From NCBI GenBank assembly GCA_021018815.1, contig JAITYX010000005.1:6667501-6731500 (forward strand): a stretch of DNA of 64,000 nucleotides. The letters are read 5' to 3'. The notes below the pieces were generated by a model that searched no databases, was not told the DNA's origin, and saw nothing but the letters and a program-made list of their open reading frames with translations. A program made the translations under genes and the position numbers. Source of the DNA: Talinum fruticosum (lineage: Eukaryota > Streptophyta > Magnoliopsida > Caryophyllales > Talinaceae). Of the stretch, positions 23,428 to 35,253 are shown one piece after another (the stretch's first letter is position 1; each line of letters starts with the position of its first letter).

Positions 23428-24334
23428 TTTAATTAATCTTACCAAATAAATTATTTTCTTTATATTTTATTGGACTTAGTTTAAGTACATATAATTTGAT
23501 ATTGGCTAACATTATTTTACTTTTGGTAGAAGATATGATATATATTGCTATCATTATTTGTTTCGGGATGTATGACATGAGGTGATTAATCTCATACATT
23601 GAGTTAAATTTAGTTATGCCAATTTTGATTTTATTTTACAAGTGTCATTCTGTTAATATCGCGTACATGACAAATCTATGTTATCTATGTTATCTCTATT
23701 TATTTTGTTTTTTGATTTTATTTTGCAAGTTTTTGAACCAATTTGTTAAGTTCCCCCCTCCCGATTGCTTGGAATGTTTACATTTTTTTATGTCATTTTC
23801 TTCATTTAGTCATCTTATTTCATTGACCCCATTGTTCTTTTCATCGTCCTACTAAATCTCATTTGCTATTTTTTTCATAAATCTCACAGTAAGTATTCCT
23901 TAAAATGTGCAATCTTAAATAATGATATTATCACAATTTACATATCTTTTTGAGTAGCTAAATTATTATATTAGTTGATTCAACTAAAATTATCATGTAC
24001 AAATATAATAATTGCATTTGCCTCTATCATTTTCATTCCCATTTTCCCTTAGTTTTACAATCCCAATGGACCATGGATCACTTGAAAGACCAAGTACTGT
24101 TTTTTATCAACGTTTACGAAGACAAGAATGACATCTTACCAACTCGCTTAAGAAAATGGCACAAATAATATATGAAGATAGAGGAAGCAACTTATTCAAC
24201 AAAATGAAAATAAAGGATCAAATCCACCTTGTTCACAAAGTTCCAGTTTAAATTATATGTCATCTACTTTGGTTTCCACTAGACCATATTGTCGAGTATT
24301 TCAAATATGTAACAAAATAACTTCAAATCAAATT
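23428..24334. other. AT-rich spacer
   Basis: No gene is supported. One stretch at 24063-24165 reads open on the plus strand but matches nothing I recognise. Confidence 0.5.
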
Positions 24335-24840
24335 ATGCAAGTGTAGAAAACACGACTGGTGGACCGCACTGAGCTTTCTCACGATTGCCTTTGGAGTAGG
24401 TTTTAGAAAGCTTTTCACTTTCGACGAGACAAGATGATTTAGAAAGTGAGGATGAACCTTTTATTAAGATTTCTAAGTTTTATTAAATTTGATTTAAAGA
24501 TGAATAAAGCAAAGTTGAATGGCGGTTTTATTAACCTTTTTATTTTAGTAATTATTTTCAGAAAGGTCCTAGGATATTATTTCTTAACCAAATGATAAAT
24601 AAAATTAGGGTTCTAAATCTACTCGTAAGGCTTTAGGGCCGGATCGGTGTGAAAACACTAATCTGGATCGAAGCCACCACTGCTGGCCAGCACCTAGGGG
24701 TCGGTGGCGCCGACCATGAGGCCACGGCTGAGAAATCAGCCTCAGCCTCTTGGCCTAGTTGGCATATCAGGAGTCCTAAAATTTTTATCCTAAAGTCGGA
24801 AAAAGCCGAGATGCAATCGAATAGAATTAAAACAAAAAGT

Positions 24841-24851
24841 AGGAGTCGCCA
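24841..24851 (-). other. Retrotransposon primer-binding site
   Basis: TGGCGACTCCT on the minus strand directly after the LTR, matching the PBS wording common in plant Tat-lineage elements. Confidence 0.6.
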
Positions 24852-26432
24852 TTTAGTTTTTAGGAAAGAAAAACTAACAAAAATAAAAATAAAGATTTGC
24901 TTTTCCGATCTTAGTATGGGAAAACTAAGACCGAAAAAGGCTGAAAGTGACTCCAACAGTCTTTGAACCGAGAATCGGATTTGTGGGCGAGGGTACGAAA
25001 CATAGGGATAAACCCTTCCGTTCCGTCCGTCTCGAAGACCGCTATTACTAATTCAAGTAGTGAATCTAAATAATGTAACAAAAGCAAGCAAGCAACAACA
25101 TGCTAAGTGAAATTAAAGCAACCAAACATAGTTATGAAAGTGATAAAGGTAGAGATAAAGAAAGCGGAAAAAGAAAGCAAAACGAAAAGAAAAGAAAGCG
25201 CAAAGAGAAAAGAAAAGAAAGTGAGAAAATTAAAAGATTACATCGAGCGGGGAGGAATTAAAAGCGATACATCATTTGTCCACAATACGGAAAGCAATAA
25301 AGAAAGCATATAAATAAAATAAATCGTTGTGAAAACTGGATCTATACCCTCGGGTTGTCCCACCTACTAATCCGAATCTCGAATCTAGATCTCTTGATGC
25401 TATAGTGGTGAATCAAGGAAGGCTTGTTGTGAGTATTTAGTGTAGGTAGGTGAATGATGGAGTTTAGAGATCGAATGTAAGGGTTATGATGGAAGCGAGA
25501 GAAGGAATAAGCCGAAAAGGGACCAAGAGATCATAATACAAAGATGAATATTCGAGTAGGTCCGAGGCGAATTTCAACAGAGTAACATTGAGGGATGAGC
25601 CATTCATAGAATGAGAGCCAAGACTCTCTATTTATAGGGAGAGGCTTGGCAAGGAATAACCTAGGGTTAGCTCGGCCAGCCGTCCAAAAGTAGCGGCGAA
25701 AACCTGGCCAAGATCAAAGTGATAAGACCGGATAAAGGAAAGGATAAAACCGGCTAGAATCGGGTAAATAAGGGGTGGCGGGCACCAACCACCCAAGCAC
25801 ACTTAAGGTTTCGTGCCCTAGCGTGCTACCTCGGGAGTCTGCAGGATGGAACACGTCATTTTGAGGTAAAACTATGCGTTGAAGGCGCCGACCATGCAAG
25901 GTTTTTATAGGGTTTTATGCCCTTCCATGTCTGTCTCGAGATTCCTTAGCCAAAACGCAGGATTTCATGTGAAATTACTAGTAGGGGCGCCGACCACGAC
26001 ATCGTTTTGAAGGAAAAAGCTCTTAGTCTCATGTGGACTATCTTGTGGAACTTAAACACAACACTTTGATGCTCGTGATCATGAAATGCAACGCTTTAAC
26101 GCCATCTTCGGTCTTCGACTCCTTGTCCGATCGGACGTAAGTAAAATGCGATATTTTAAACATGGAATTTCCTCGACACACAACGACTGGACTCCATTAT
26201 TTCGAAGGCTTGGCTCGGTTCTTGGATCGCCCGAAAGAAAGGAGGATTTATCGACCGAGCCAAGGTAAAAGGCTATTTATTTGGTGCTCGGGGTTCTTTA
26301 TGGTTTACTTGGTTTATATCGCACCAATCGATCACGATCCGAGATCTAAATCCTCAAACAGGACTCAAGATTTCATCATCGTGCCAACAAATAAAATAAT
26401 AGAGAAATGATGTCACTTTTTTGGTGTCTACA
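24852..26432 (-). mobile_element. Ty3/gypsy LTR (Tat/Ogre-like) with adjoining primer-binding site
   Basis: On the minus strand it begins TGTAGACACC at 26432. A promoter-like CCTATAAATAGAG lies near 25640. It runs to about 24852, immediately followed by TGGCGACTCC (24841-24851), the type of primer-binding site used by Tat/Ogre/Retand-like plant gypsy elements. The first several hundred bases are clearly related to the plus-strand LTR at 52009. Downstream (24335-24840, minus direction) may be a truncated internal region; no gag was found. The exact LTR end is uncertain because no CA is visible at the joint. Confidence 0.65.
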
Positions 26433-26593
26433 ACAAGTAATCTTCATATACTTTCTGTTCCCTTTTATTTCTTAATTTGCACATATTCTTATACTTAATG
26501 GGTTTTGTATATGGCATCTTCAACTCCATACACTCGCATCAACTCATACAATTATAATCGACCAATCATGTTATTATGTACTTTTATATAATA

Positions 26594-26824
26594 GGATTAA
26601 TGATACTTTAGTACTCTGTACTATCGACAAATGATAAAAAAGCCCATCGGTATTGAAAATAATAAATAACTACCCCGACGTATCATATAATGTTGTTTAA
26701 TTATAAAAAGTTACCTTTTAGGGGTTATATACGATACCTTAGGGTAGTAATTTATTATTTTTGATACATGAGGGGATTTTTAATCATTTGTCAATAGTAC
26801 GAGGTATTAAAGTGTCAATTTTTC
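26594..26824. mobile_element. 231-bp MULE-type MITE (foldback)
   Basis: It is flanked by perfect 9-bp duplications TATATAATA (26585-26593 and 26825-26833). The left arm, GGATTAATGATACTTTAGTAC..., is an imperfect inverted copy of the right arm over about 95 bp, so nearly the whole element folds back. No ORF. A nine-base duplication points to the Mutator superfamily. Confidence 0.85.
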
Positions 26825-27184
26825 TATATAATACAAGTTATGCATTCATCACATAAAATTTAATTTACTTTCTTTTTTTATATAATTCAATTTGTGGAAG
26901 CATCAATTGTTGACAATGATTATTGTTATGGTTTATAATACACTTTTTGTTACATCAAACGACATGCATTTAGTTATTTTTTCATTAATGTATCCAAACT
27001 TAAAGTTATTCTTTTTATTCATATTGTTGGATAATATTGTTAATGTTTACAAAAGTAGTACAACCATACGCCCATTTATGCCGGTCAAAGTAGCAGGTTT
27101 AATCGCTCCATGCATGTTGGTGAAAGTAGTCGGTCAAATAGGCCAAAGAATTCTTGCCTCAAAATTCCAAAAGAGTCCGCTTTT

Positions 27185-28052
27185 GTTCCGCAATTAATTA
27201 TCACAAACAAAATGGCATTTATGTCCTATGATTGCCTCGTCCAAGATCATGTCCCTAATATGAAGCTCGCTTATTTGAGTAGGAAATATCAGAATGGTTT
27301 TGTTTATTTTTAAATATTAATGTACCACCGTTTCCAATTCCGGATGAGTTGCTTTCACTCTATACAAACCAAACCCTTAATGTAGTATACTTCGAGAAGA
27401 ACGTTATAAAATACAACCATGTATTTTCTTTTACTTCTATGGGTGTACATGTAGACAAAAGCTCAACAAATACTCAATATAGGATCTACATTTTTCAGAG
27501 CTTACGGTTCTATATATCATAGGATAGGCGGGTTCATACAAGCTACAGCCCAATGTCGACCTCGCTTTCTTCGAGTGTATATATAGGATACCAATCATGA
27601 GCCTGATGATTGGCTTTTATAAAATAATACCTTACAACCTGATATGATTCAAAAACTCAAGGATATTCTTGATAGATGTAACACTTTTACTCATAACTTC
27701 CGAAATTTGGCGAAACGAGAAGACATGCAACACTACGGACTACTAATTCAGGAGCAATCCTAAGATAGACCTCAATATTATTTATCTGCTGCTCCTCAAG
27801 TAGGCGAGATAATTGTTAGCGGAGAAGAAGGGAATTTAATTCCAAGGGATATCATGGTTTTCCGAACTTAAGGTGAATTAGTGAATATTAGAGACAAAGT
27901 TGACTATTATGATCCTTTATAGTATCCTTTAGTACATCTGTTTAGTTCATATGGTTGGACAATCAACACCCTAAGAAGTGATGGGGGACTATCCCTTGCA
28001 GATCATTCTATGCATTTGTTTTTCAAGTATGTCTTTCACAACTAATCATTCA
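27185..28052 (+). pseudogene. Helitron Rep/helicase, N-terminal region
   Basis: Fragments in several plus frames follow the usual order before the Helitron_like_N domain: YNHVFSFTSMGVHVDKSSTN (about 27410), a degraded middle region, and PLVHLFSSYGWTINTLRSD (about 27925), the position of the LLFPYGE-type motif. Many stops are present. It continues into the Rep domain at 28380. The 5' end of the Helitron was not found; its presumed upstream region 26840-27185 is AT-rich. Confidence 0.7.
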
Positions 28053-28379
28053 TTTACTTACACATTACATAGTATTTTATAATAACATCTACTATTGTCA
28101 TCTACACACCCGAACCACATTTTACAATTCTAAGGTTGGGACACCTTTTACAACAATATGTTGTTCACAATTATGTAAAAATACAACCCAAATATTAAGA
28201 TGGATTAAGTACAATCTAGATACAATCCGAACCGAGTTGTACCAAGGTTTATAAGATTCTTTGTATCCGAGTAGAATCTAATATCTTCGTAACAAAATGC
28301 TTAGTAATTACACCACATATTTTTAATATACCAAAATATCATAATTTATCTTTCTATAGCATTGCATTTAAACTACTTT

Positions 28380-29794
28380 ATATATTTATCATAAATAGAT
28401 AATGTTGGACATCGATTATTCTCGCCCTGTTTATTTTTGGAAATTCTCGAGACATGAGCTAAGATTATCGGGATTCAATGACATTGGTCAAATATTACAA
28501 GAAACCAGACCTTTTCTTTAGAATGACCTACAACTCAACTTGGAAAGAAATCACAAATGAGTTATTGCCGGGTAAAAGTGGTCATGATCGTCCGGATCTA
28601 TTAACTAGGATGTTCCACACTAAACTTGAAGAGCTAAAAAAGATATTGTTGACTGAGTTATCCGTGGAGAGGTCTGTTGCCTATATTTATGTAGTTGAAT
28701 TCCAAAAATGAGGTATAGCCCATGTGCATATGTTACTTATCTTGGATGATCATGATAAACCAAGATCTTATGATGATTATGCTCGGTTTATTAGAGCAGA
28801 GATTTCTTAACAGAGAGATGAAGAGCCTGCAGTATATAAGATTGTTCCACAACATATGATACATTGCCCATATGGTCATGATCGTCGAAATGCAAGTTAT
28901 ATGGAGAATGGAGTTTTTAAGCATGAATTCCCTAAGCAATTTTCACCAACTATATTCTAAGGCGGTGACTTATATCCAATATATCGATGTCAAGTTGATC
29001 AACCTCTTGTTCTTTTAAATGACAATAGGAGAATAATGGTTGATAATAGTTAGGTTATTCCATATAATCCTTGGGTCTTACTGAAGTACGATTGTTATAT
29101 CAATGTTGAGATCTGCAACAACATCAAGAGTGTCAAGTATTTGTAGAAACATATACACAAAGGTTTTGATAAGGTATCGGTACCAATTGAGCTTTGAAAT
29201 GAGCCTAATTATAATGAGATCAAGTAGTATGTGAATGTGTCCATCTCGTGGAGCATTGGAAAATCTATTTTCCTTATATGCATCAAATAAGATATTGAAC
29301 ATATCAATCTGTTGAACAGATTGTTGGTTCACCGATAAATTCTCGTACACTACTTATAGAATTTTTCAATATGAACATCTTGATATGGATGCCAGGAACT
29401 ATCTTTATGCAGAATTTTGTAAACACTATGATGGATTAAATCCTCATATACTTGGAAAAGGAGACAAAGTAATCAAAGAGTCGTTGGTCGAATATATATT
29501 ATGAAAATCCACCGATGGAGAAAGATTTTATATGCAATTGTTACCCAATCACATTAATGGCCCAATCATTTTCACATCTTAGAACTTTTAATGGTATTGC
29601 TTATCCAATATTTAGAGAAGTTGAAAAAAAAAAAATTAGGTCTCACGCATAATTACGCCACTATTTGAGGATGTTTAATGGATGCATCCATGATGAGAAT
29701 GTCATAGTCATTTCAATGATTATTTATTACTGTTTTGGTATACTATCAACCAATTGGAGTTTGTAACTTATGAGATGAATTCTTTCCATTCATG
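28380..29794 (+). pseudogene. Helitron Rep (HUH endonuclease) domain
   Basis: KYYKKPDLFFRMTYNSTWKE, ITNELLPGK and RPDLLTRMFHTKLEELKK match the Helitron_like_N domain. GIAHVHMLLILDD carries the metal-binding HUH motif (HVH). YPIYRCQVD, DNSxVIPYNPWVLLKYDC and NIKSVKYL-stop-KHIHKG follow. In active Helitrons the last block carries the paired catalytic tyrosines (YLYKY-like); here one is a stop and the other His. The domain ends at DEFFPFM (29794), where CACTA-1 is inserted, and resumes at 50806 in the same frame. Confidence 0.88.
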
Positions 29795-30240
29795 TACTAC
29801 AAGAAAATATCAAATTACCGATCACATTACCAACCGTTTTAAAACGGTCGGTAAAAAAGTCTCTGACCGCTTTTTCCACCGTTTTTAGTGGTGGGATAAA
29901 CCTTAATCGGAAATTTTTACTGACCGTTTTACATAAAACGGTTGGTAATTACCGACTCTTTTACCAACCACAATTAACGGTTGGAATTCCAACTGATTTT
30001 ACCACAATAGAAAACAGTTGAAAATATTTCCGATCATTTTACCAACCATACCATGTGCGGATTTATCAACCGTTTGTTTGAAGTAGTTGGTAAATTTTCC
30101 AACCATTTTTGAAAGTGGTTGGTAATTTTTCCAATTGTTTTCATAAAGTGGTTGGTAATTTTTTAACCTTTTTATTCGGTTGGAAATTGTGAAAAATAAT
30201 TTCACATAAATTTTCAGCCATCTGAAAAATGGTTGATAAT
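29795..30240. repeat. CACTA-1 left subterminal repeats
   Basis: A cluster of short direct and inverted copies of ACCAACCGTTTT / AAACGGTCGGTAA-like words. In En/Spm such repeats bind the TnpA protein (family knowledge). Confidence 0.8.
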
Positions 30241-30502
30241 TTAAATTCGATTTTTAATTACTTTTTATTTTAATAAAATAAAATCATAATGACATTATAC
30301 ATGTTTAATCTAATTTAAGAATAATTTAATTTCAAAAGAAACAAGACATAAATATAAAATTACATACCCAAAATACAATATTGTTTTCATTCATGTATAA
30401 ATAGGGTCCATAAATAAAAGTATAACATAATATTTCGATTAAATAAGAGCAACATATTCATGTTTAAAGAAAGTCAATACAATAAACAAGAGCATAGATT
30501 GA

Positions 30503-32500
30503 TTAGCTTTCATCTTCATTCTCGGATTCACTACCTTCAAGTGGAGTCATGTTCAACTTTTCAAATAGAATGTCTATCTTTTGCTTCAATCTCTTGTTCT
30601 TTTTCTTCAGTCTCTCCATCTCCTTTTGCTTGTCCTCATTTGCCTTTTGGACAACATCCAAGTTAGATGCAACTTCAACAACAACATCTTGAAACTCTAG
30701 AGTGTCTACCACGAGACAAACCTTTTTGCTGAGATGTATTGGTAGATTTTTTATCGCAAGAAGAGGACTCCTTAAAAGTAGATGCTTGAAGTCCAAATTC
30801 ATATATCTTGCCTTTCTTTGTGAAGCCAATAGATTCTGTCCATATCATTTATAACTTGTTTGGATTGTTGTCTAATTTTGTCGCCTTCAATTTCTTGAAC
30901 ATTTGACCCAACATCATTTGAACATAAGTTTCGGATAATTTGAAGTTCTTTTTTTTTTTTGAACTTCTCCTACAAGTAAAATAATTAGATTAACAAGCAT
31001 CATTTGAAGAAAAAATAATGAATTCACAAAATAATACTCAGCTAAGAGTTCCCTCTACACTCGTTTACTTTTCAAGTGTTTGTATCAATAGATGTGTTGC
31101 ATTTACTTCCAACCCAATAGGAAAGGACAGACAGAAACGAAGGAATATGAATATCACTTATTGCTTTCCCTATCCCTTGCAATCACGGATTTTGTTTGTA
31201 AATCTTTTACACTCGCCATTTTGTTTGTTACTCAAATATCACTTATTGCTATATTTATAAAGATGCCCGGAGTTGTTGTGGATGGATTGAATGAAATTGG
31301 GTTTGTTCATTCTAGCGTTTTCAAGTCACAAACATCTAATTGAGCCAACTATATGTACGTTCTTTGATCTTTCGTTCAAAGTGAGCCACCTTGTAATCAT
31401 AGTCAATCAATGTCAACCTAATTCCTAAACTTCTCTAATTGTGTGCATAAGATCTTTTACTTTGGACATACTGAAAGATATAAACATATAGCTAAAAAAA
31501 CTAATATTTACATGTCCACACGAAGAGAGTGAGAACCCTTAAAAATCAAATCAAGAACCTAGAATTAAACTCATACTATCTACGGTTAGCTCATTTTGAC
31601 CAATAAACCAATCAAGCTTATCTTAACCAATAAACTAATAATGCTTATCTCAATCAAGCTTATCTCAACCAACAAACCAATCAAGTTTATCTCAACCAAC
31701 AAAAGAATTGCCCTCAAAATCAACAACAAAATAATTTTATACACTAGTACTTACAATGCTTCTTCCGATCTTTTGTTGACGAATTTATCACCGAATGTAA
31801 TACCTGTAGCCTTTTTTGTACGTGAGTGAAGGAAGAACTCATCTACAGTTGGCTCTCGTCCAATGATTTCTGCCCGACAAAAGATACAGGAGTGAAAAAA
31901 CCAATTGAAATTCAATAGACAAGATAACATAGTAAATAATAAAAACAAAAAGCATATACAACATATTACCAAATGCCTCCACACCTCCATGAAAGGGAGA
32001 TGAACTAAGATCACCACAATCAGATGCACAATTTCTTTTATTTCTCTCCGATCTTACTTTAAATTCAAGGGTGTCTCAATACTCACAAAGCCCTTTCCAG
32101 ACCTCAACACTCATCAATTATGGTTTTGTGCTCCTCTCACGTGCATCGGATAATATATCTTTCAATCTTCCTGCCCCTATTTTCTTAAAATTCTTTCTAA
32201 TGACACTTGTTATGTTGAGGATGTTGCCAATATCGCTTCTATAAAATAAGCAAAATGATTTATTAAAAATTTTCAATTTTAACATTAATAGTTACCATCA
32301 AATTGATCATAAAAATATTGTTGTAGGTCATACCTCAAATTCACCAAACCACATATCACAAATGTTGATGGGTACTTTCTTCTAATTCAGCCCAGGCTCA
32401 TCAAATTTGCTTTCAAATATATCCGTAACGCTATGTGTAATCTTAGTAGAATTTGGATAAAAGCGTGGGACAACATTTAGTTAATAAATGATCAAAATAA
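30503..32500 (-). pseudogene. CACTA TnpA-like protein (Transposase_24 family)
   Basis: Minus-strand pieces in order: a block at 32330-32460 (ITHSVTDIFESKFDEPGLN, then KKVPINICDMWFGEFE), GREPTVDEFFLHSRTKK and FVNKRSEE (31760-31860), and a Lys/Glu-rich coiled coil ending LEGSESENEDES (30503-30680). This is the layout of the plant Transposase_24 domain in TnpA-type proteins. The pieces are separated by AT-rich, intron-like sequence (about 30850-31750 and 31900-32330), and a stop follows GLN, so intactness is doubtful. Confidence 0.75.
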
Positions 32501-32968
32501 TATAATTAAATTATTGAAAAGTATAACACTTACCCATCACCTTCCGGCTCTACATATGCCTTTAAAGTGTTTGATCCTTGAGAAGTCACCTGACTTGAGC
32601 TAGACTTGGTTTGTGGGTTTACAAGAGATGGTTGTTGAGGAGGGCTTGAAACTTGGGTTTGGCTAAACAAAGGTGATTGTTAAGGAAGGATAAAAAGTTA
32701 GGATGTAGAATTATTCATTGGAGTATCACTTTCTCCCAATTGATATCGAACATGAGGAAACATGCCAGTTTGATAAGGATATGTGGTGTAACTAAAGTTT
32801 GGTGGAATTTAGGGAGGACTAGGGACTATAACGAGAATATTTTCAGAAATTGAAGGGGTGCCTATGCTTGTGCAAAACCCCTATCGCAGCAGATCTTCTA
32901 CCACGAGGACCTGTTATCTCTCGAAAAGATAACGAAATAATTAATAAAAAATATAATTTAATAACCTA

Positions 32969-34538
32969 TGAAGGTTTGATCGGGGAGAGTCCGAGTCACC
33001 CTAGAGGGGGTGAATAGGGTGATAGAAAATTCTTTGCGAAAACACACTCTTTTTGACGAAAAGAGGCAAAGGCGGTTTCGAGTCTAAACACGGGGTCGAA
33101 AAGATTGGACTCGGAGAGCAATGAATCGGAATAAACAAGCACGAGTAAGGTCATGTCCGAGTCTAGAATGAACTCGGAAAGAGAACACGAGAGATTTTAC
33201 GTGGAAACCCTCCTGGGGCAGAAAACCACGGCCCGTGTCAATCCGGACGCGAAGTCAAATCCACTATTTTGAGTCCACAAAATACCGTGAACCGATCGAA
33301 CCCGAGTTGCTCCCTTAGACAACTCTATACAAGTTTTCCTAGACTCGAAGTTACCTTATCCGATCTAGTACTTCCTAGCTGAGATAACCTTTACAGCTTA
33401 GGGACAACTAAGCTGAGTTAACCTTTACAGACTTAGTCAAGGGACCTTACAAAGAATGTAAGAAGAGTTTGTAACTTAGTACAAGACCTTACAACTCGTA
33501 GAGTACGGAATTACGGAATGGGAGTTGTAAGTAGAAGATTGGAAGTAAATACAATGACTTTTCTCAAGTATGTGTATTAACAATAGAATCGGCAATCTTC
33601 AAGTCTTGTGAAGTGGCTTTTATTTATAGATAACCAAGCAGAGTAGCCGTTATCTCTTTCTGCCGACCGAGAGTCCTCTCGTGACCGTTGATAATGGCTT
33701 TCGAGGCACTCGTAAAGTATCCGTTGAAATATGGACGTTGGACAACGGTTTAGCTCTCTTGGAAGTCCCAAAACCATCGGTTGTGTCTTGAAAAATAGGG
33801 TGGAAACCACCGTTAGGCTTAGCGTTCCATTTTTCCGGATATGGAAGCGCATGACTTCCGACACAATCTTCCGAGACTAAAGCAGAGAAGGTGAAAAGCC
33901 ATATCTCGCTGGTGATTTGATGTTACGAAGCCGGCTACTTTTAGTTAGAAAAGATATCCTCGATTGAATAACCTACAAAAGTAAAACACCTTCGGTTCTC
34001 AAAGTATAAAAATACTTTGGTCCAAGGTTAGACACGGATAAAATAATTATGATAATTACGCAATTGATTATCTCGAGTCGAGAAGAAATGGAATTTTCTA
34101 AGTCTAATATCCATGATACTCGGAATTCCATATGACTTAGTCTTAAGCAAAGAATCAAGTTCTATAACGAATATCGAGTGGGAAAAACTTGATATAGACT
34201 AAGCAGAGAAGAACTACGAATGCCGACTATGCAAACAATAGAATAGATAACCATAAGTCGATTCTGAGTGAGAAACGGCGGAATACTCGGTATATTCAAA
34301 AGCGATTAGTCCGAGTGAGAGTGGACTCGGAATAAAGAACCGGTTTTCGAGTCGCTAACTCAAAAGCGATAAAAGAGATAATTGAGGGCCGAAATACTTA
34401 GAGAAAATATTATTTTACTCAAGTAAGTTTCTAGGACGCAAAGAATGCCTTGGAATCAAAACTCTATATGAATAACATCGTTATACCGATTCCTTTTGCA
34501 TGACTCGGAAAGATATTGAGCGAGTGTCCGAGTCTTCA
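32969..34538 (-). mobile_element. Solo LTR of a copia element
   Basis: On the minus strand it runs TGAAGACTCGG...AAACCTTCA (1570 bp) and is flanked by perfect 5-bp duplications ACCTA (32964-32968 and 34539-34543). Its 3' portion (CACCCTATTCACCC...GGGTGA) is shared with the LTRs of the copia element at 39023-48961 and the LTR ending at 56734. A TATA-like CTATAAATAAAAG lies near 33620-33632. No internal sequence adjoins it, so the element was lost by LTR-LTR recombination. Confidence 0.9.
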
Positions 34539-34687
34539 ACCTAATAAGTTAAAATATAGCCAAACTAGTAATATATGAAATTACATCTAAATCACCAAAC
34601 CAAAATAAAATTAAGATAATTGCAAAAAGTTAAACTTCTAGCATTACATACTAAAAAAATTATAAATACAAATAAAAAAGAGGTTCA

Positions 34688-34770
34688 TCATTTGTTTCTC
34701 ATACAAAAAAGAAATATAAATAAAAGTGCTAAAATAAGTGTCTTCCTAGGAATCATCATCATCGATATTG

Positions 34771-34802
<32 letters not shown>

Positions 34803-35038
34803 GAAACCAATGTCGTCCACCTCTTCTTCTTCACTATCCGCATCCTTTCATCTATTGAATCCTCCTCCTCCTCTTCTTCTTCCTCTTCGTCTTCCTCTTC
34901 AATACCCTCCATGCCACCTACATTTTCTTCTTCATTTGTCACAAGAACATCAAAATCCATCTTATCAATATCTCCATCTACATCTCTCATGTCTTCAAGA
35001 GGTACATCATCGTGTGTAACAATAATAGTAGGCATCAT
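34688..35038 (-). other. Acidic low-complexity ORF with (ATC)n
   Basis: A minus-strand open frame rich in Glu/Asp and a Met run, produced by (CAT)n and (CTT)n repeats (34755-34803, 34860-34900). It lies just downstream of the TNP2 gene and could be its acidic C-terminus or spacer. Composition alone does not show that it is coding. Confidence 0.35.
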
Positions 35039-35253
35039 CTCCTCTTGATGAGCAAGAGGAAATGTGCCACCCTTACTCTTGGTTTAGTTTTTATAATAAC
35101 CCACCAATCTACTTTATCCCTTGTCTTTGCGTTGGATAAGGCACATAAAAGACTTGTGTTGCCGTTTGTGCAAATAGGGGTCATACTTTGCATACTTTCA
35201 ACTACGACAAAGGTCAACAAATCCAAACTCTCTATGCACTCTCATCCCATGAT

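Noticed and set aside
24633..24966. Two ~105-codon frames on opposite strands
   Set aside because: Located at the LTR/primer-site region of a retroelement; no motif in either.
29795..30240. Palindromic AAACGGT repeats as a hairpin RNA gene
   Set aside because: Position and sharing with the other end show they are CACTA subterminal repeats.
34620..35048. Ser-rich and Ile-rich open frames on the plus strand
   Set aside because: Shadows of (CAT)n and (CTT)n repeats downstream of the TNP2 gene.
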